Shown in pieces: positions 11,020 through 23,011 of a stretch of DNA of 64,000 nucleotides. Below the pieces are notes generated by a model. It ran no database searches. It worked only from the letters and a program-made list of their open reading frames with translations, and was not told where the DNA came from. The number at the start of each line of letters is the position of its first letter. Positions within the stretch are counted from its first letter, which is position 1. A program made the position numbers and the translations under genes. This DNA is from Paraspadella gotoi (taxonomy: Eukaryota; Chaetognatha). The DNA is taken from contig CM119269.1 in the NCBI GenBank assembly GCA_051294375.1, forward strand, positions 8,429,225 to 8,493,224. Direction: 5' to 3'.

Positions 11020-14000
11020 ATGATTCGACCCAAGATGACTGATATGATCATGACGATATTCGATAATGATAATGATGTTAACTGTTTTTATTGCATTAAA
11101 AGCGCAAAGATGATGCTCATCCTTATATTGGAAATGGTGTTGAACGTAGTTGACCTCGGAACGGATCTCCTCGTGACGATCGAGAGTCTCTTGGCTCAAC
11201 ACTCTTTCGCCAATCAAGTCGGCCGCGCATTGGCCCTCGTCCTTCTCTGTCACGGTATCTGTTCAGCCACTCACGCCTTAATCAATTTGTCCCGACACCC
11301 GAATCTTTACCCTCGCCTATGGAGATCGTGGAGGCGGCGGTTGATGACGCTGTCGGCTCACTTGGCCGGCATCGGTGTGGTTCCTTTAGCCCTGGATCTT
11401 ATACTCGATGAGAGAGCTCTCCGGGCTGAGACATTGACTCCGGAGTTTGAAAAGCGTCTTTCCTTTAAGGAAAAAGTCTTAGCCGGTAACAACGTTATCC
11501 ACACTCTCGTTGAGTCATTTCCTCAGCTCCTCATTCAGTGCGGAGCCCTGGTGGTCGCTTGGACCAGCTCGACAGATGAAATGTGCTTGACGGGATTTCG
11601 GAAACATCATGCAGGTTTTTTATGAGTTGCGCAAGTAACGAAAAGTTGTAGAAAGTAGAGAGTGGTCTCAAATGAAAGCTCTTACTGTGAATATGAAGAT
11701 AAACATATAGAATTCCAAATTGTGATCATTTTTAATAAAATTAATAAAAATTATTAAATTTTTTTAAAAAAATTAATTAGCATTTAAATAAATGCCTTGT
11801 ATCGGATTTTGCTAGATTATGGGATTACTTCAGGATTTTATAGGTTTCAAAAATAGCACTTTTACTGTTTTTTTTTTTTTTCAAATCCTCTCTTGCATAA
11901 AGAATATTGAAAGTTTTAACAAACTACCATGAAAAGTATTTTATTTTAAAATTGTATGGATAATGTTTTGCTTTAGGTTACAAGCTCTGTCATATGACTT
12001 AAGCACCCAAAAGTGGACCAAAGGGTTTAGTGTAAGAGAAACAACGGATCCCAAAACTGTTATGGCGTCGACATCGATGGTATTGTTTCTGAAGCAAATG
12101 CCCCCTGTTACTGCGAATCTCTTTGGTCTGGAGGTCCTTTATTCTGTGGTTGGAGGATCAAAAAGGAAGAGGGGATTTTTTAAAAAATATGCAAATGGTG
12201 GTTGGGTGGTGGGCTTTGGAACCTGCAGGGACCACCCAACTGTGTACCATCACACTTAACTAGATTGACTGTGAGAAGATTTAACTCGAACTGACGGTTG
12301 TTTAGCAAGTGATTAACTGTCCCAAGCATTTGGAATGAGCTGGAAGGTAGAATTTCGGATTATTGCCATAGATGACGTATCTTAGCAACAGCTGGCGCAT
12401 AGGTGTGTTTATGTGTACTGTCAGTAACCACTAACCAGCATGACTGTTAGGGGGTTGAAACCAGAACTCATGGTTGGTTTAACAGTCCAAGCCGTTGTGA
12501 CGAGCTGGAAGGGTATTAAAATTGTTTTAACTTTGGTTTTTATTGTTGAGTAGTATAAGTTGAACCGAGAATAAAAATATAATACTTGATCAGGTTCGTC
12601 CCATAGTCTCAATTGTCATCTCGACTTTTGGTGTCGCCAAACTTGCAGCTGCTCATCACATCAAAGAATTTGATCTTGATTCAGAAAACTTTATAAAAGA
12701 AAAATCTTTTCTCGTTCTCGGAACAATTCAAGGTTAGATCGCCATTTCTTTAATTTAGTCTGACCAGGAGAGCCACTGAAACTGACTCCACAAAACATTT
12801 CAAAGCTCATTTTTAACTCTGGGTTTCTCGTGCATTTTGACTGTAAAATAGACTTGCACCGTGCCATACATTGAAGTATATTATTTTGTTGACTCCCCTT
12901 GAAACATTCACAGGTTTTCGTTCTTAAGCCTTTTAGTATTCGTGAAAGAGGATCAGGAAAACGGATAGCATTATTTTTGTGGAAGTTTTTATTATCCGGA
13001 TTTTATCTTCAAAGAAACTGGCAAGCTCTGGCGACATAATTTTTGTGGTGCGCAATTTATAAAAGCTAAATAAAAGTGGGTGCTAATAAAAATTAAACAG
13101 TTTTTTCAATCATTTAAAAGCTTGTTCATAAAAATCGGACAAGCCAGTTTCCTGGCTCTCCTTAAGTTTATCTTTAATTTTTTTTTTTTTGTAGTTTTTT
13201 ACATTTTTCACGAGCTAATACTACTCAAAAATTGATACTTTTTTTCATGTATCACATTTAGGATTGGTTGGCCTAAGTAATTTGCTTTATTTTACATACA
13301 TAAAAATGCTTAACCTCTCCATATGGTTAGCGTTTTTAACGCCATTTTCCCTCTTGCGATTAATTCATATAAACCATCTGAAGTCACTGTGGAAAACATT
13401 GTGGCCAACAATCCATGAAGTTCGTCATCGAAAAAATTTGGCTGTAAATCCACTATTAACTTTGCCACTATGGAACGTTCTATGCTTCTCCGCAATTCAT
13501 ATCCTCGAAAAACATATTTTTTCGGACAAAGAACGGTTGAGGAATGGAGGTTTTAGCTGGGGTCTGGTAGTTCTTGAAAACAATGTTGCTTCAAGAATAC
13601 TCTTCTATCAGGATATTTGGAACACAAGCTCTCTTTCCGCAAGTGTCAGTTGCTATAAAGCAGAAGTTTTTCAGGATGTAAAAAAGTGGGATGCTTTGTC
13701 ATTTGGACATTTGCTGGGTTTTTTATGCACCAAATGCACTCGGCCCATGCAGATGATTTACGAGCCATTACATATACATCTGGAATTGGCCAAACCTAAT
13801 TTCATTATTTATCTGGGAAATTATCGTTTTCTTAAACCAAAATATTATGCTTTGGTTTTAATACTTTTGGTAGACATGATTACTGGCTTGGTTTATGTCT
13901 CATCAATTTTTGTTTTGAGGGTAACTATCAATAATTGTTATGAAAAATTTTAAATCATTTAAAAAATCATGCATTGTCGAGTAAAAAGTAAAGTAACAAA

Positions 14001-15280
14001 TTCTCCTTGATTGCGCTTCGAGTACTCACAGAGAAACTCTGGATTCCTCCCGAAGGAATTCCTCCCCAAGGGATTCCTCCGCACGATGGAACTAAGCTTT
14101 ATGTGCATACTATGTTTCACTCTTGTGTAATTATTAATCACATTAGGATATGCGTCAACCAAAGAAAGTCAGTGGCGCAACATCTTAAACTTGCTCGTTT
14201 ATGTTATCTTAAATTTTTAAATTTTAGGGAAAGTCCAAGGACATTTTCGTCGCTTCTTTGATTTGGTCATTTCCCTTCATTGTCGTCCTGCTGAACATGG
14301 TGACTTCAGTGCAATACCATTTGCTTTATATTGGATTCCCAGGTTTTTCTTTGAAAGGTTGTCCCATTTTATCACAGGAGACTATCGCTGTTTTTCAAGG
14401 TAAAAAATGCGACATAGTAAGAGCAAGGGGCAGAAAAATTCTAGAAATGGGACCAGCAGTCTATATCTTGGGAAAGTTTTGGGAGACTGTTCCAATCATG
14501 GCCACGTCTATAGCATCAGCGATATCCACTGACCGAGTTTGGCGTCACACCATTGGTTCTTTGAAAGCCTCTCTTGCTGCAGGAGGGTCTCTTATGATCG
14601 CTGCTATAATGCTGCCCATCTTTACATTCTCACTAAGCATCAACTCTATGAATTCGGGCTATTCATTGAGCAATACAATGGGAAACCTTTTGACTTATGC
14701 TGCAGTCTCCGAATTTTTTCCTCTTTTTTTCTTTGCTTCTTTTTCGCCTCTTGCCATGGGGACATCGAGGTACCTCCTGGCCCTCCTAAGCCATTTCGCT
14801 TCAAACATGCTTGGGTACAGAACTCAGGCATTCAGCTTCATCGTCATGTGGGCACTGTTGTTGTGGTCCTCTCTCACTCTGTATACAGAATCAAGAGTGA
14901 GCGGCAAGCACCAGTTACAAATTTTGGACCAAACGCTCATTGGCATGGAATCGGCTATGGAATGCTGGTCATCTGATGCAGTAGACTATCACGAAGAGAT
15001 AAACGGCGTTGAGCTTATTTCGCCAACATCAAAGGGAGTTGTTATGATCCAAAAAAAATTAAATTATTGTTGTGAGCAGTCATGTCGAGCCGAGTTTATG
15101 TTTTCGGTCCTGGATAAAAATCACACTTCGAACCAAAAAATATTTCGCGTTTTAAAAAGTTTTAAAACTTATGTGAATGAATCGATCAAAGCCTACAATT
15201 ATCCATTGATGGCATTTTTTGGTTTTCTGCCGGGACTTTTCAGTTTTTTGTTTCTGATTTTTAATCAGAATAAAAAATAA
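11020..15280 (+). CDS. XK-related-like multi-pass membrane protein, paralogue A (4 exons)
   Basis: Exons 11020-11614, 12607-12732, 13262-13920 and 14228-15280 join in phase to give 810 aa (780 aa if the Met at 11110, which aligns with the start of paralogue B, is used). The N-terminal half fits the XK/XKR scramblase superfamily: a first helix with DLGTD (about residues 45-49), a helix-rich segment, and HTLVESFPQLLIQ (about 161-173), matching the ExxPQLxLQ signature. Exon 2 carries 'VSIVISTFGVAKLAAAHH', like the SxxSLAW segment of XKR proteins. The C-terminal half adds several more hydrophobic helices and ends in 'FFGFLPGLFSFLFLIF'. XK family members are about 400-650 aa, so this is unusually long. 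The exon 1 donor (GTTTTT) and exon 2 acceptor (CCCATAG) are weak. Likely a plasma-membrane or organelle lipid-handling protein by family; function is not shown. Confidence 0.78.
11620..12600 (+). other. intron 1 of XK-like A, with an unexplained open stretch at about 11,976-12,259
   Basis: A plus-strand frame of about 94 residues follows a possible TTTGCTTTAG acceptor near 11,975 and ends in a stop at 12,257-12,259. It has no XK-like feature and no counterpart in paralogue B, so I treat it as intronic. It contains no recognised repeat. Confidence 0.4.
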
Positions 15281-15367
15281 TTAGGATAAATAATAACCTT
15301 TAAGCTATGAATCGAAATTAATTATAAAATAAATACTTTTTAAGTACACGACTTTAACATATATTCT

Positions 15368-15602
15368 GAAGAGACAGTGATTATTGTTATGTGTTAGTGA
15401 CAGAACCGTTCAATATAAGTACTAAGCAGTCCCTGAGCTTCGGATCAGGCTGTAACACCGAGTTACAGGCGGGTTAAGCGCCCCGTCCCTCTTAACTGCG
15501 AGGCGGCTACCGTCTAGAACCCCTGACCTTTGGGTTAGGAGGCGAATGACGAGGCGAATGACTTGCCTCCGGCACCAATGGCCGCTGATGAACGGTTATA
15601 TA
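15368..15602 (-). repeat. tRNA-derived SINE-like repeat, family 1, copy 2
   Basis: A near full-length copy of the element at 726-908, lying about 90 bp downstream of the XK-like A stop codon. It carries the same GGGCTAGAACC-like region (here 'GTCTAGAACCCC') and a short internal duplication 'GGCGAATGACGAGGCGAATG' not seen in the other copies. Confidence 0.8.
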
Positions 15603-15879
15603 TAGAGGATATATTTAGAGGTTATATTTAGAGGATTTTGATATGTATACTGGGAAACAAAATTTAAAAAATGATAGGATTCCCTAATTAGTTTAGTTAT
15701 TTCGATATTAAGTACTGAGGTGTTTTATTCTTATTAGATGATGATATAAATGAACGTAAGCAATCAATAATCACAGTCAATAAAATAATATATCACTTGA
15801 AAAATTAACAATTGTAACGTAATTTTTCAGGATATACTTTTAGAACTTCACTTTTTGTATAAAAATATTTTTTTTAAAT

Positions 15880-15945
15880 TTTATTTGTCTATATATATAT
15901 AGATATATATGTATATATATATCTATATATACACTGTATATATCT
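15880..15945. repeat. AT palindrome / (TA)n
   Basis: TA-rich, largely self-complementary sequence of the TATATATAGATATATATGTA type. The rest of 15,610-18,200 is AT-rich repeat-bearing intergenic DNA with no gene seen. Confidence 0.85.
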
Positions 15946-16484
15946 GGATGCCCAAAAAATTCTTGATAACGATTTGTCAGTAAATTTCACGTAACTTCAC
16001 TTGTCGATGTTGATGTATCTTAGTGTGTCAACGTTATGTCACGTTATGTCACCTTCTAGTTTTGGTGTAATTAAAAAGCTTTAAAGTCTGTTGTAGTTGG
16101 TTCTTTGATTAAGTATCGTAAAACTATGGTAATACACGAATTCCTATTTCAAACTTTTACTTTTACCTATGTATTAGCCAAGGGTGATAAAGGGTGAAAA
16201 TACGACCTTTTTTATCCACGTAAATCGGATACTAGGCTATTTGTCAAGAATTTGTGTTATTTCTTTTTCTAGTGAATGTGTTTGCTATTTTACATGTGTA
16301 GTAGAGTATAGTATAGTACAGTATAGTACATGTATTGTATTAAAATTTTACATAGCAACAATTAATTAAAAATCTGATTCTGATTTTCAAAAATATCAAT
16401 ATTTTTTTAAAGAATTTTTATCTCATGACATTAAGAATATTATCTCTCATATTTTAGCTGAAGCACGTTTTGTCTATAAGTGAA

Positions 16485-17000
16485 TAGTAGGGTGAAGTGA
16501 AAGTTTGGAATCAAAATTTAGCAGTTATATCTTGAAAACTATTATATTAGTGAATGCTAATCTGTAATTTTTTTTTATAAATATAGTAGCCCAGTCAGCT
16601 TATTTTGTATATTGTACTACCCTTATATAATGTCAAAATTTCAAAATAGTTTTTTTTTTTAATTCTGAGATCAGATTCAGATTCGTCTTAAAAAGTTGAT
16701 AAAAGAAAATATAAATATTTTTCAAAAATTATATCATTAAGTAGATTAAAATTATAAAAAAATATATTTTTAAGCTGGAAATTGTAGTTAACCTTTTTTG
16801 TTGTTAGTGTGAGATTTAAAGGAAAATAACGAAACAACAAATTGTTGTAAAAACAAAATTTTTGTTATTTTCCATAACGTTGGAAATTGAAAATTGGCGT
16901 TTTAAAAATAGTTTTTTATATTTTTAACAAAAGAATTCTACTTTCTTTTATCAATTTTTTGCAAGGAATCCAAATCCGATCTTAAAATTTAAAAATTTGC
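16485..17000. repeat. dispersed AT-rich repeat family (shared with 29,630-29,930)
   Basis: 'AGGGTGAAGTGAAAGTTTGG' with the following 'AATCAAAATTTAG', then 'ATAGTAGCCCAGTCAGCTTA' and 'TGTACTACCCT', recurs in the same order at 29,634-29,760 just after exon 1 of XK-like B. Related pieces occur near 9480-9660 and 30,350-30,660. No terminal repeats or coding region could be defined. Confidence 0.65.
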
Positions 17001-17015
17001 ATTTTAAAATTTTAG

Positions 17016-17100
17016 CTGGGATTGAACCCGGTACCTAGTGGTCATGAGCTGATAGCTTTACTCAATGAGCCACCGGGTCACAACTGAAAGTGTTATGATT
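17016..17100 (-). repeat. tRNA-derived SINE-like repeat, family 2 (5' part)
   Basis: Read on the minus strand it has 'GTGGCTCATTGAGTAAAGC' (A-box-like) and 'GGTACCGGGTTCAATCCC' (B-box GGTTCAATCCC). It matches the better preserved copy at 38,976. Confidence 0.75.
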
Positions 17101-17369
17101 CTAGGCGGGGTGAACCTAGGCAATGCCCGACTACAAATATAGCTCACTGGTACCCACTGATGAATAAAATTTAAAAACAAATTTACCAAAGTATTTTTCT
17201 TATTTTTTATTTTCTTGTTTTATATCATTTAAGTAAGCAGAAAGGGATTTCAATATGAAATCAAGGTGGAATTTTATTATCAGAAAATAGACAAGAGAAG
17301 ACTGTGTCAATTTTCAGACAGAGTGAATCAAAGCAGAAACAGAGGCTATTTATAATGGGTAAGTAGACG

Positions 17370-17545
17370 AAGCCAGATTCCTCTTCCGGAATCCTCCTCT
17401 TCCTCTTCTGGAACCTTCTTTTCCTCTTCCGGAAACTATTGTTCCTTTTCTGGATTTGGCTTCCCAAATCCCGTTCAAAATCATTCCAGAATCTTCTTCC
17501 TCTTCCGGAATCCTCTTCCTTAATCCTTTCCTCTGTTTCCGGGTT
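17370..17545. repeat. CCTCTTCCGGAA-type short tandem repeat
   Basis: Repeated 'CCTCTTCCGGAA' / 'CCTTTTCTGGA' motifs, eight or more imperfect copies; the minus-strand Arg/Lys/Glu-rich frames are derived from it. Confidence 0.75.
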
Positions 17546-18249
17546 TTATTCATCTGTGATGATATGCTTAATTTTATATAAGATTTTATTATTTTCACAT
17601 CACTCTAGTGAATAGTATTGGATCTACTAACTCCAAGTACATTGTGCTGTCTTAAAAAAACGTTCTCCGAGTAATGAAGTTTATTGAACTTTGCTCATTT
17701 TATTACTCAATTCGTAAGAAAAGCAGAGAATATTTACACAAGTATTTAAAACAATTTAAGCAACTCTTTTTGAAGAAAATCATATTCTGTTCATTTTCTA
17801 TATTTTTGTGTTTTAACTATTATAAATGTGTGCAAAATAAATACATTATTTAAACAAAAAATGTTTTAAAATTAAAAGTCAATTATGAAAAATGTACAAG
17901 CTCTTTTTTTACCAAATGATTTAACATTCAAGTATATTATTTAAACGAATATAATTATTAACAAAAAATAGTTATTTATGCTATAAAGTCTCAACTGACC
18001 TTATTACGGTGAAAGAATTTACGGTAAGACAACTTGGTCAATGGTCACAACAGAAAGCTCAATATGCAGGTAACTTTCTCTCGAATAATGTATCTTTTTA
18101 TCAATAATTACTGATTTCAAAAGGAACTGTTCCTACAACAAACCTATTAATTTTTTTTATATTCGAAATTATAAAATCTTCAATCAAAGATCCGTATATA
18201 ATATTAGCACTTTCCCGAGCATCTACCACTTTTCAAATTTCCTTGTATT

Positions 18250-18600
18250 TCTTTCTTTCGTTCCCCAATACTGCCCCCTCTCTCCTCCCCATCTTCTTCC
18301 TCCCTCTCTCCTCCCCTATCTTCTTCCTCCCTCTCTCCTCCCCATCTCCTCTTCCCTCCCTCTTCCTCCTCCCCATCTTCTCTCCCTCTCCTCCCCTCTC
18401 TTCCTCCCTCTATCTCCTTCTTCCCTCCTCTCTCTCCCCATCTTCTTCCCTCCTTCTCTCTTCTCCATCTCCTTCTTCCCTCCCTCTCTCCTCCTCCCAT
18501 CTCCTGTCTCTTCTCACTCTCCTCTTCTCTCTCCTCCCCATCTTCTTCCCTCCCTCTCTCCTCTCACATCTCCTTCTTCCCTCCCTCTCTCCATCTTCCG
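18250..18600. repeat. CT-rich minisatellite (CTCTCTCCTCCCCATCTTCT units)
   Basis: About twelve imperfect copies of a 25-32 base unit, lying directly 3' of the TMEM178-like stop codon. On that gene's sense strand it is a polypurine tract and may fall in the 3' UTR. Dipeptide-like frames are artefacts. Confidence 0.85.
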
Positions 18601-18605
18601 CCCCC

Positions 18606-21600
18606 TTAAGTCGCCCTCACAGAGGGGCGTTGAATGACAAACTTTTCCTCCCTTTCTTCCGCTCCCGCTGATTCGAGCGAAGCTTTAGACGCTGCCGACT
18701 TCAGTCCTTCTCTCTGCAGCGGCGGTACGTGCGACGGGAAGCCGGTCGACTGCTCGATGTAGTACTCGTTGTCGTACTGGCGGCGGGGAAAAAAGGAAAC
18801 AAATCGACAAATGAAAATTTTGTAATTACTAACGTTAATAAACCAAGTTTCATATAATTTCTGATATAGATTAGGAAGTATGTTTTTGAGACACTTTTTC
18901 GTTGCAAATTCCGGATTCTGATTGAGCGTACGTGTCAGTGACATTTTATTGTTATATTAATCCCGAAATTTACAACGTCATATATTGAGCATTGGAGCAA
19001 CATATCGAAAAGCACAGTGAACTTACAGTAGGAATTCCCGCCACGTCGGCGTCCACGTAAAAGGCTTCCGTTTCACTGTGGAAGAAAAAAAAAACCGAAA
19101 AAATAACAACAATTAAAACCAACAAAAAATAATAAATCAACCAACAACATTGATTATAATTTTTGATGCCAACGACAATGATATTAATCGAGGCTTCAAC
19201 GAATTACTTCCCCCCATTTCACAAAAAAGAAAATCGCTTCTCTTTCTTTTCACTTTTCATTTTTTATTTTCGCTCCTCATCTTTTTATTTTTATAAAAGA
19301 AAATCGCTTCTCTTTCTTTTCACTTTTCATTTTTATTTTCGCTCCTCATCTTTTTATTTTTATAAAAAGAAAATCGCTTCTCTTTCTTTTCACTTTTCAT
19401 TTTTATTTTTGCTCCTCATCTTTTTATTTTTATAAAAAAGAAAATTGCTCTCTTTCTTTTCACTTTTCATTTTTATTTTCCGCTCCTCATCTTTTTATTT
19501 TTATAAAAAGAAAATCGCTTCTCTTTCTTTTCACTTTTCATTTTTATTTTCGCTCCTCATCTTTTTATTTTTATAAAAAGAAAATCGCTTCTCTTTCTTT
19601 TCACTTTTCATTTTTATTTTCGCTCCTCATATTTTTATTTTTATAAAAAGAAAATTGCTTCTCTTTCTTTTCACTTTTCATTTTTATTTTCGCTCCTCAT
19701 CTTTTTATTTTCATAAAAAGAAAATCGCTTCTCTTCTTTTTTCATTTTTATTTTCGCTCCTCATATTTTTATTTTTATAAAAAGAAAATCGCTTCTCTTT
19801 CTTTTCACTTTTCATTTTTATTTTCGCTCCTCATCTTTTTATTTTTATAAAAAGAAAATTGTTTCTCTTTCTTTTCACTTTTCATTTTTATTTTTGCTCC
19901 TCATTATTTTTATTTTTATAAAAAGAAAATCGCTTCTCTTTTTTTTTCACTTTTCATTTTATTTTCGCTCCTCATCTTTTTTTTTTCATAAAAACAAAAT
20001 TGCTTCTCTTTCTTTTCACTTTTCATTTTTTATTTTCGATCCTCATATTTTATTTTTATAAAAAGAAAATCGCTTCTCTTTCTTTTCACTTTTCATTTTT
20101 ATTTTCGCTCCTCATCTTTTTATTTTATAAAAAGAAATCGCTTCTCTTTCTTTTCATTTTTATTTTTCGCTCCTCATATTTTTATTTTTATAAAAAGAAA
20201 ATCGCTTCTCTTTCTTTTCACTTTTCATTTTTATTTTCGCTCCTCATCTTTTTATTTTTATAAAAAAGAAAATTGCTTCTCTTTCTTTTCACTTTTCCAT
20301 TTTTATTTTTGCTCCTCATATTTTTATTTTTAAAAAGAAAATCGTTCTTCTTTTTTTTCACTTTTCATTTTTATTTTCGCTCCTCATCTTTTTATTTTCA
20401 TAAAAAGAAAATCGCTTCTCTTTCTTTTCATTTTTATTTTCGCTCCTCATATTTTTATTTTTCATAAAAAGAAAATCGCTTCTCTTTCTTTTCACTTTTC
20501 ATTTTTATTTTCGCTCCTCATCTTTTTATTTTTATAAAAAGAAAATTGCTTCTCTTTCTTTTCACTTTTCATTTTATTTTTGCTCCTCATATTTTTATTT
20601 TTATAAAAAGAAAATCGCTTCTCTTTTTTTTCACTTTTCATTTTTATTTTCGCTCCTCATCTTTTTTTTTTCATAAAAAGAAAATTGCTTCTCTTTCTTT
20701 TCACTTTTCATTTTTATTTTCGATCCTCATATTTTTATTTTTATAAAAAGAAAATCGCTTCTCTTTCTTTTTCATTTTCATTTTTATTTTCGCTCCTCAT
20801 CTTTCTCGCCCTCCATCTTTTCTCTTTAATTCTAAACTCTTTTAGTCCATCTCTCGATTCTCTTAGGACTACAATACATAAAATTATCAAGCGTTTAAAT
20901 TCATTTAATGAAAATGCCATCTTGCCCCTATCATATGGTCACTGACATTTGACCTCCATCCCTCTCACAAATTAATAATATAGCACTCAAAGCAAGCTTT
21001 CAATCGTCTTCCTTTCTCTTTCCTCTATTTCCCTTCCTCCCTTTCCTCCCTATTCTCTTTTCTCCCTTCCCTTTCCTGCCCCCACCTCAACTGCCCCACG
21101 TCCGTCTGCGCGATGAACGTCACAATGACGGCGCAAATGATTGCCAGAAAGATGGCGACCCAGGCGACGGCGTAAGACCAAGACAAATGGTACATCAATC
21201 CATTCTGCGTCGTCTTGTCCATCGAGAGAATAAAGACCTTGAGTAGGGCAAAGTAAAAATCCAAATAGATATCTTTTGTATAAAACATATTTTGTAAAAT
21301 ACATATTTTTAATAGTTTTAACTTTTAGTTATCTTATCATATTGTATAGTTCTAGACATATAAATAATTAAAAATTGCAAAATGTTTTTTTTAAAACAAA
21401 GTAATTTTTTTTCTATTTAAAAGAATAATTTATCAACGATATCGACATTCAATGTCAAATTTAACAGGAGGAATCCCGTGTGGGAGGAATCCAGTTGGGA
21501 GGAATCCCGTGTGGGAGGAATACCACGGCCACCGATATCATTCAAAAACATACAAGTATTTATAAATTATTTAGATTCCTTCAATAATGAGAGAGTCGCA

Positions 21601-22967
21601 TCGAACCTTGAGGTAGTCGGCCCTGTTGACTTTTTCTTCGCCGATGACGCTTAACGTCTCCGTTTCGAGTTGATGACGCACGTGGAAGAGAATGATGGCG
21701 ATGAGGACGACGAGTGCGGCCAAGATGGTGAAGGCGATGCTGCTCTTAAGGATCCTGGATTGAGGAGGGGCGGGGTGAAAGTTGAGCGCGGAAAAATTCG
21801 AAAAGGAAAAAAATTAAACAATATATGGAAATCCAATTTAATTACTTAAACACATCGAATAGGTTTTGCCTACATAGTCACTCTGATGAATATTAAGGAA
21901 GCGTTCCTTGGAAGAGATTATTTTCGGCGTGACAGGACCAAGGCAGGATGACTTATCCAAGCCAGATATAAAATCCTTACCCTTTCCCAGTTCTAATCCT
22001 CAAACAGATTAAATATATTTATTTATGGTGGACTAAAATCCACCACCCGTTCATCAGCGGCCATTGGTGCCGGAGGCAAGTCATTCGCCTCCCAACCCAA
22101 AGGTCCGGGGTTCTAGCCCGGTGTTCGCCTAGCAGTTAAGAGCGATGGGGCGCTTAACCCGCCTGTAACACGGTGTTACAGCCTGACCCGAAGCTCAGGG
22201 ACTGCTTATATTGAACGGTTCTGTCACTAACACATAACAATAATTACTGTCTCTTCATATTGTACCAATTTCATAAACGAAATAAACTTTGTGCAAGTAT
22301 GTATTATTCTTGCAGCCATGGTAGCGGTTCTGGGCTTGGAATCAGGCTTGGCCCAAAAGGCAGTTTACAGCCGTCCTCACTCTTCCCGTACGACAGGTAC
22401 TTGGTTGGGTTTGGACCCGGTACCAGGTTGTCATGAGTTGATGGCTTTTACTGTAAACAGGAGGTTGGAAAATGCTCTACAAGAAGATATCACAAGAGCG
22501 AATAAGGCGCTACATCGACTGAAGATGACTTCTGTACAACTCCATTAGCCTTCTTTAGGAGCCATGAAACGGGTCCGCGGCTTGGAACTTGGCGGTGTAA
22601 TCCGAACCTCACGCTTCCCGAAGGGTAGGTATTTGGTTAAATTCTAAGCGGCCTGGAGCTAATGGCTTTCATTTCATGAGCTACAGGGTCACGAGTCACG
22701 ACTGAGGAAACGATGATTAATTAAGGAGTAAAACTGGGGGCAATACCCGCTGCATAACAAGCAACATCACCAAATATTTGTCCCTCATGGTTGCACCTGC
22801 GCATGAGCCACCAGTAGCCGAAGCAGAGCAGCAGCAGCGCCACGACGAAGAAGATCATTCCGAGGATCATCATTGAAAAGGTCGCTCGCAGGAGATCGTA
22901 GTACCTTTCCTCTGACCCGTCTAATGGTAAGTTGTTGTCGCGGGGTAGCTGGGAAGGTAAGGTAAGA

Positions 22968-23011
<44 letters not shown>

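Noticed and set aside
14539-14976. Plus-strand 145-codon frame overlapping XK-like A exon 4
   Set aside because: Out of register with the aligned XK-like A frame, which continues to a proper stop and has a paralogue.
19163-20945. Several plus-strand frames of 64-90 codons rich in Phe/Leu/Lys
   Set aside because: They all read the 69-bp minisatellite, whose length is divisible by three; not genes.
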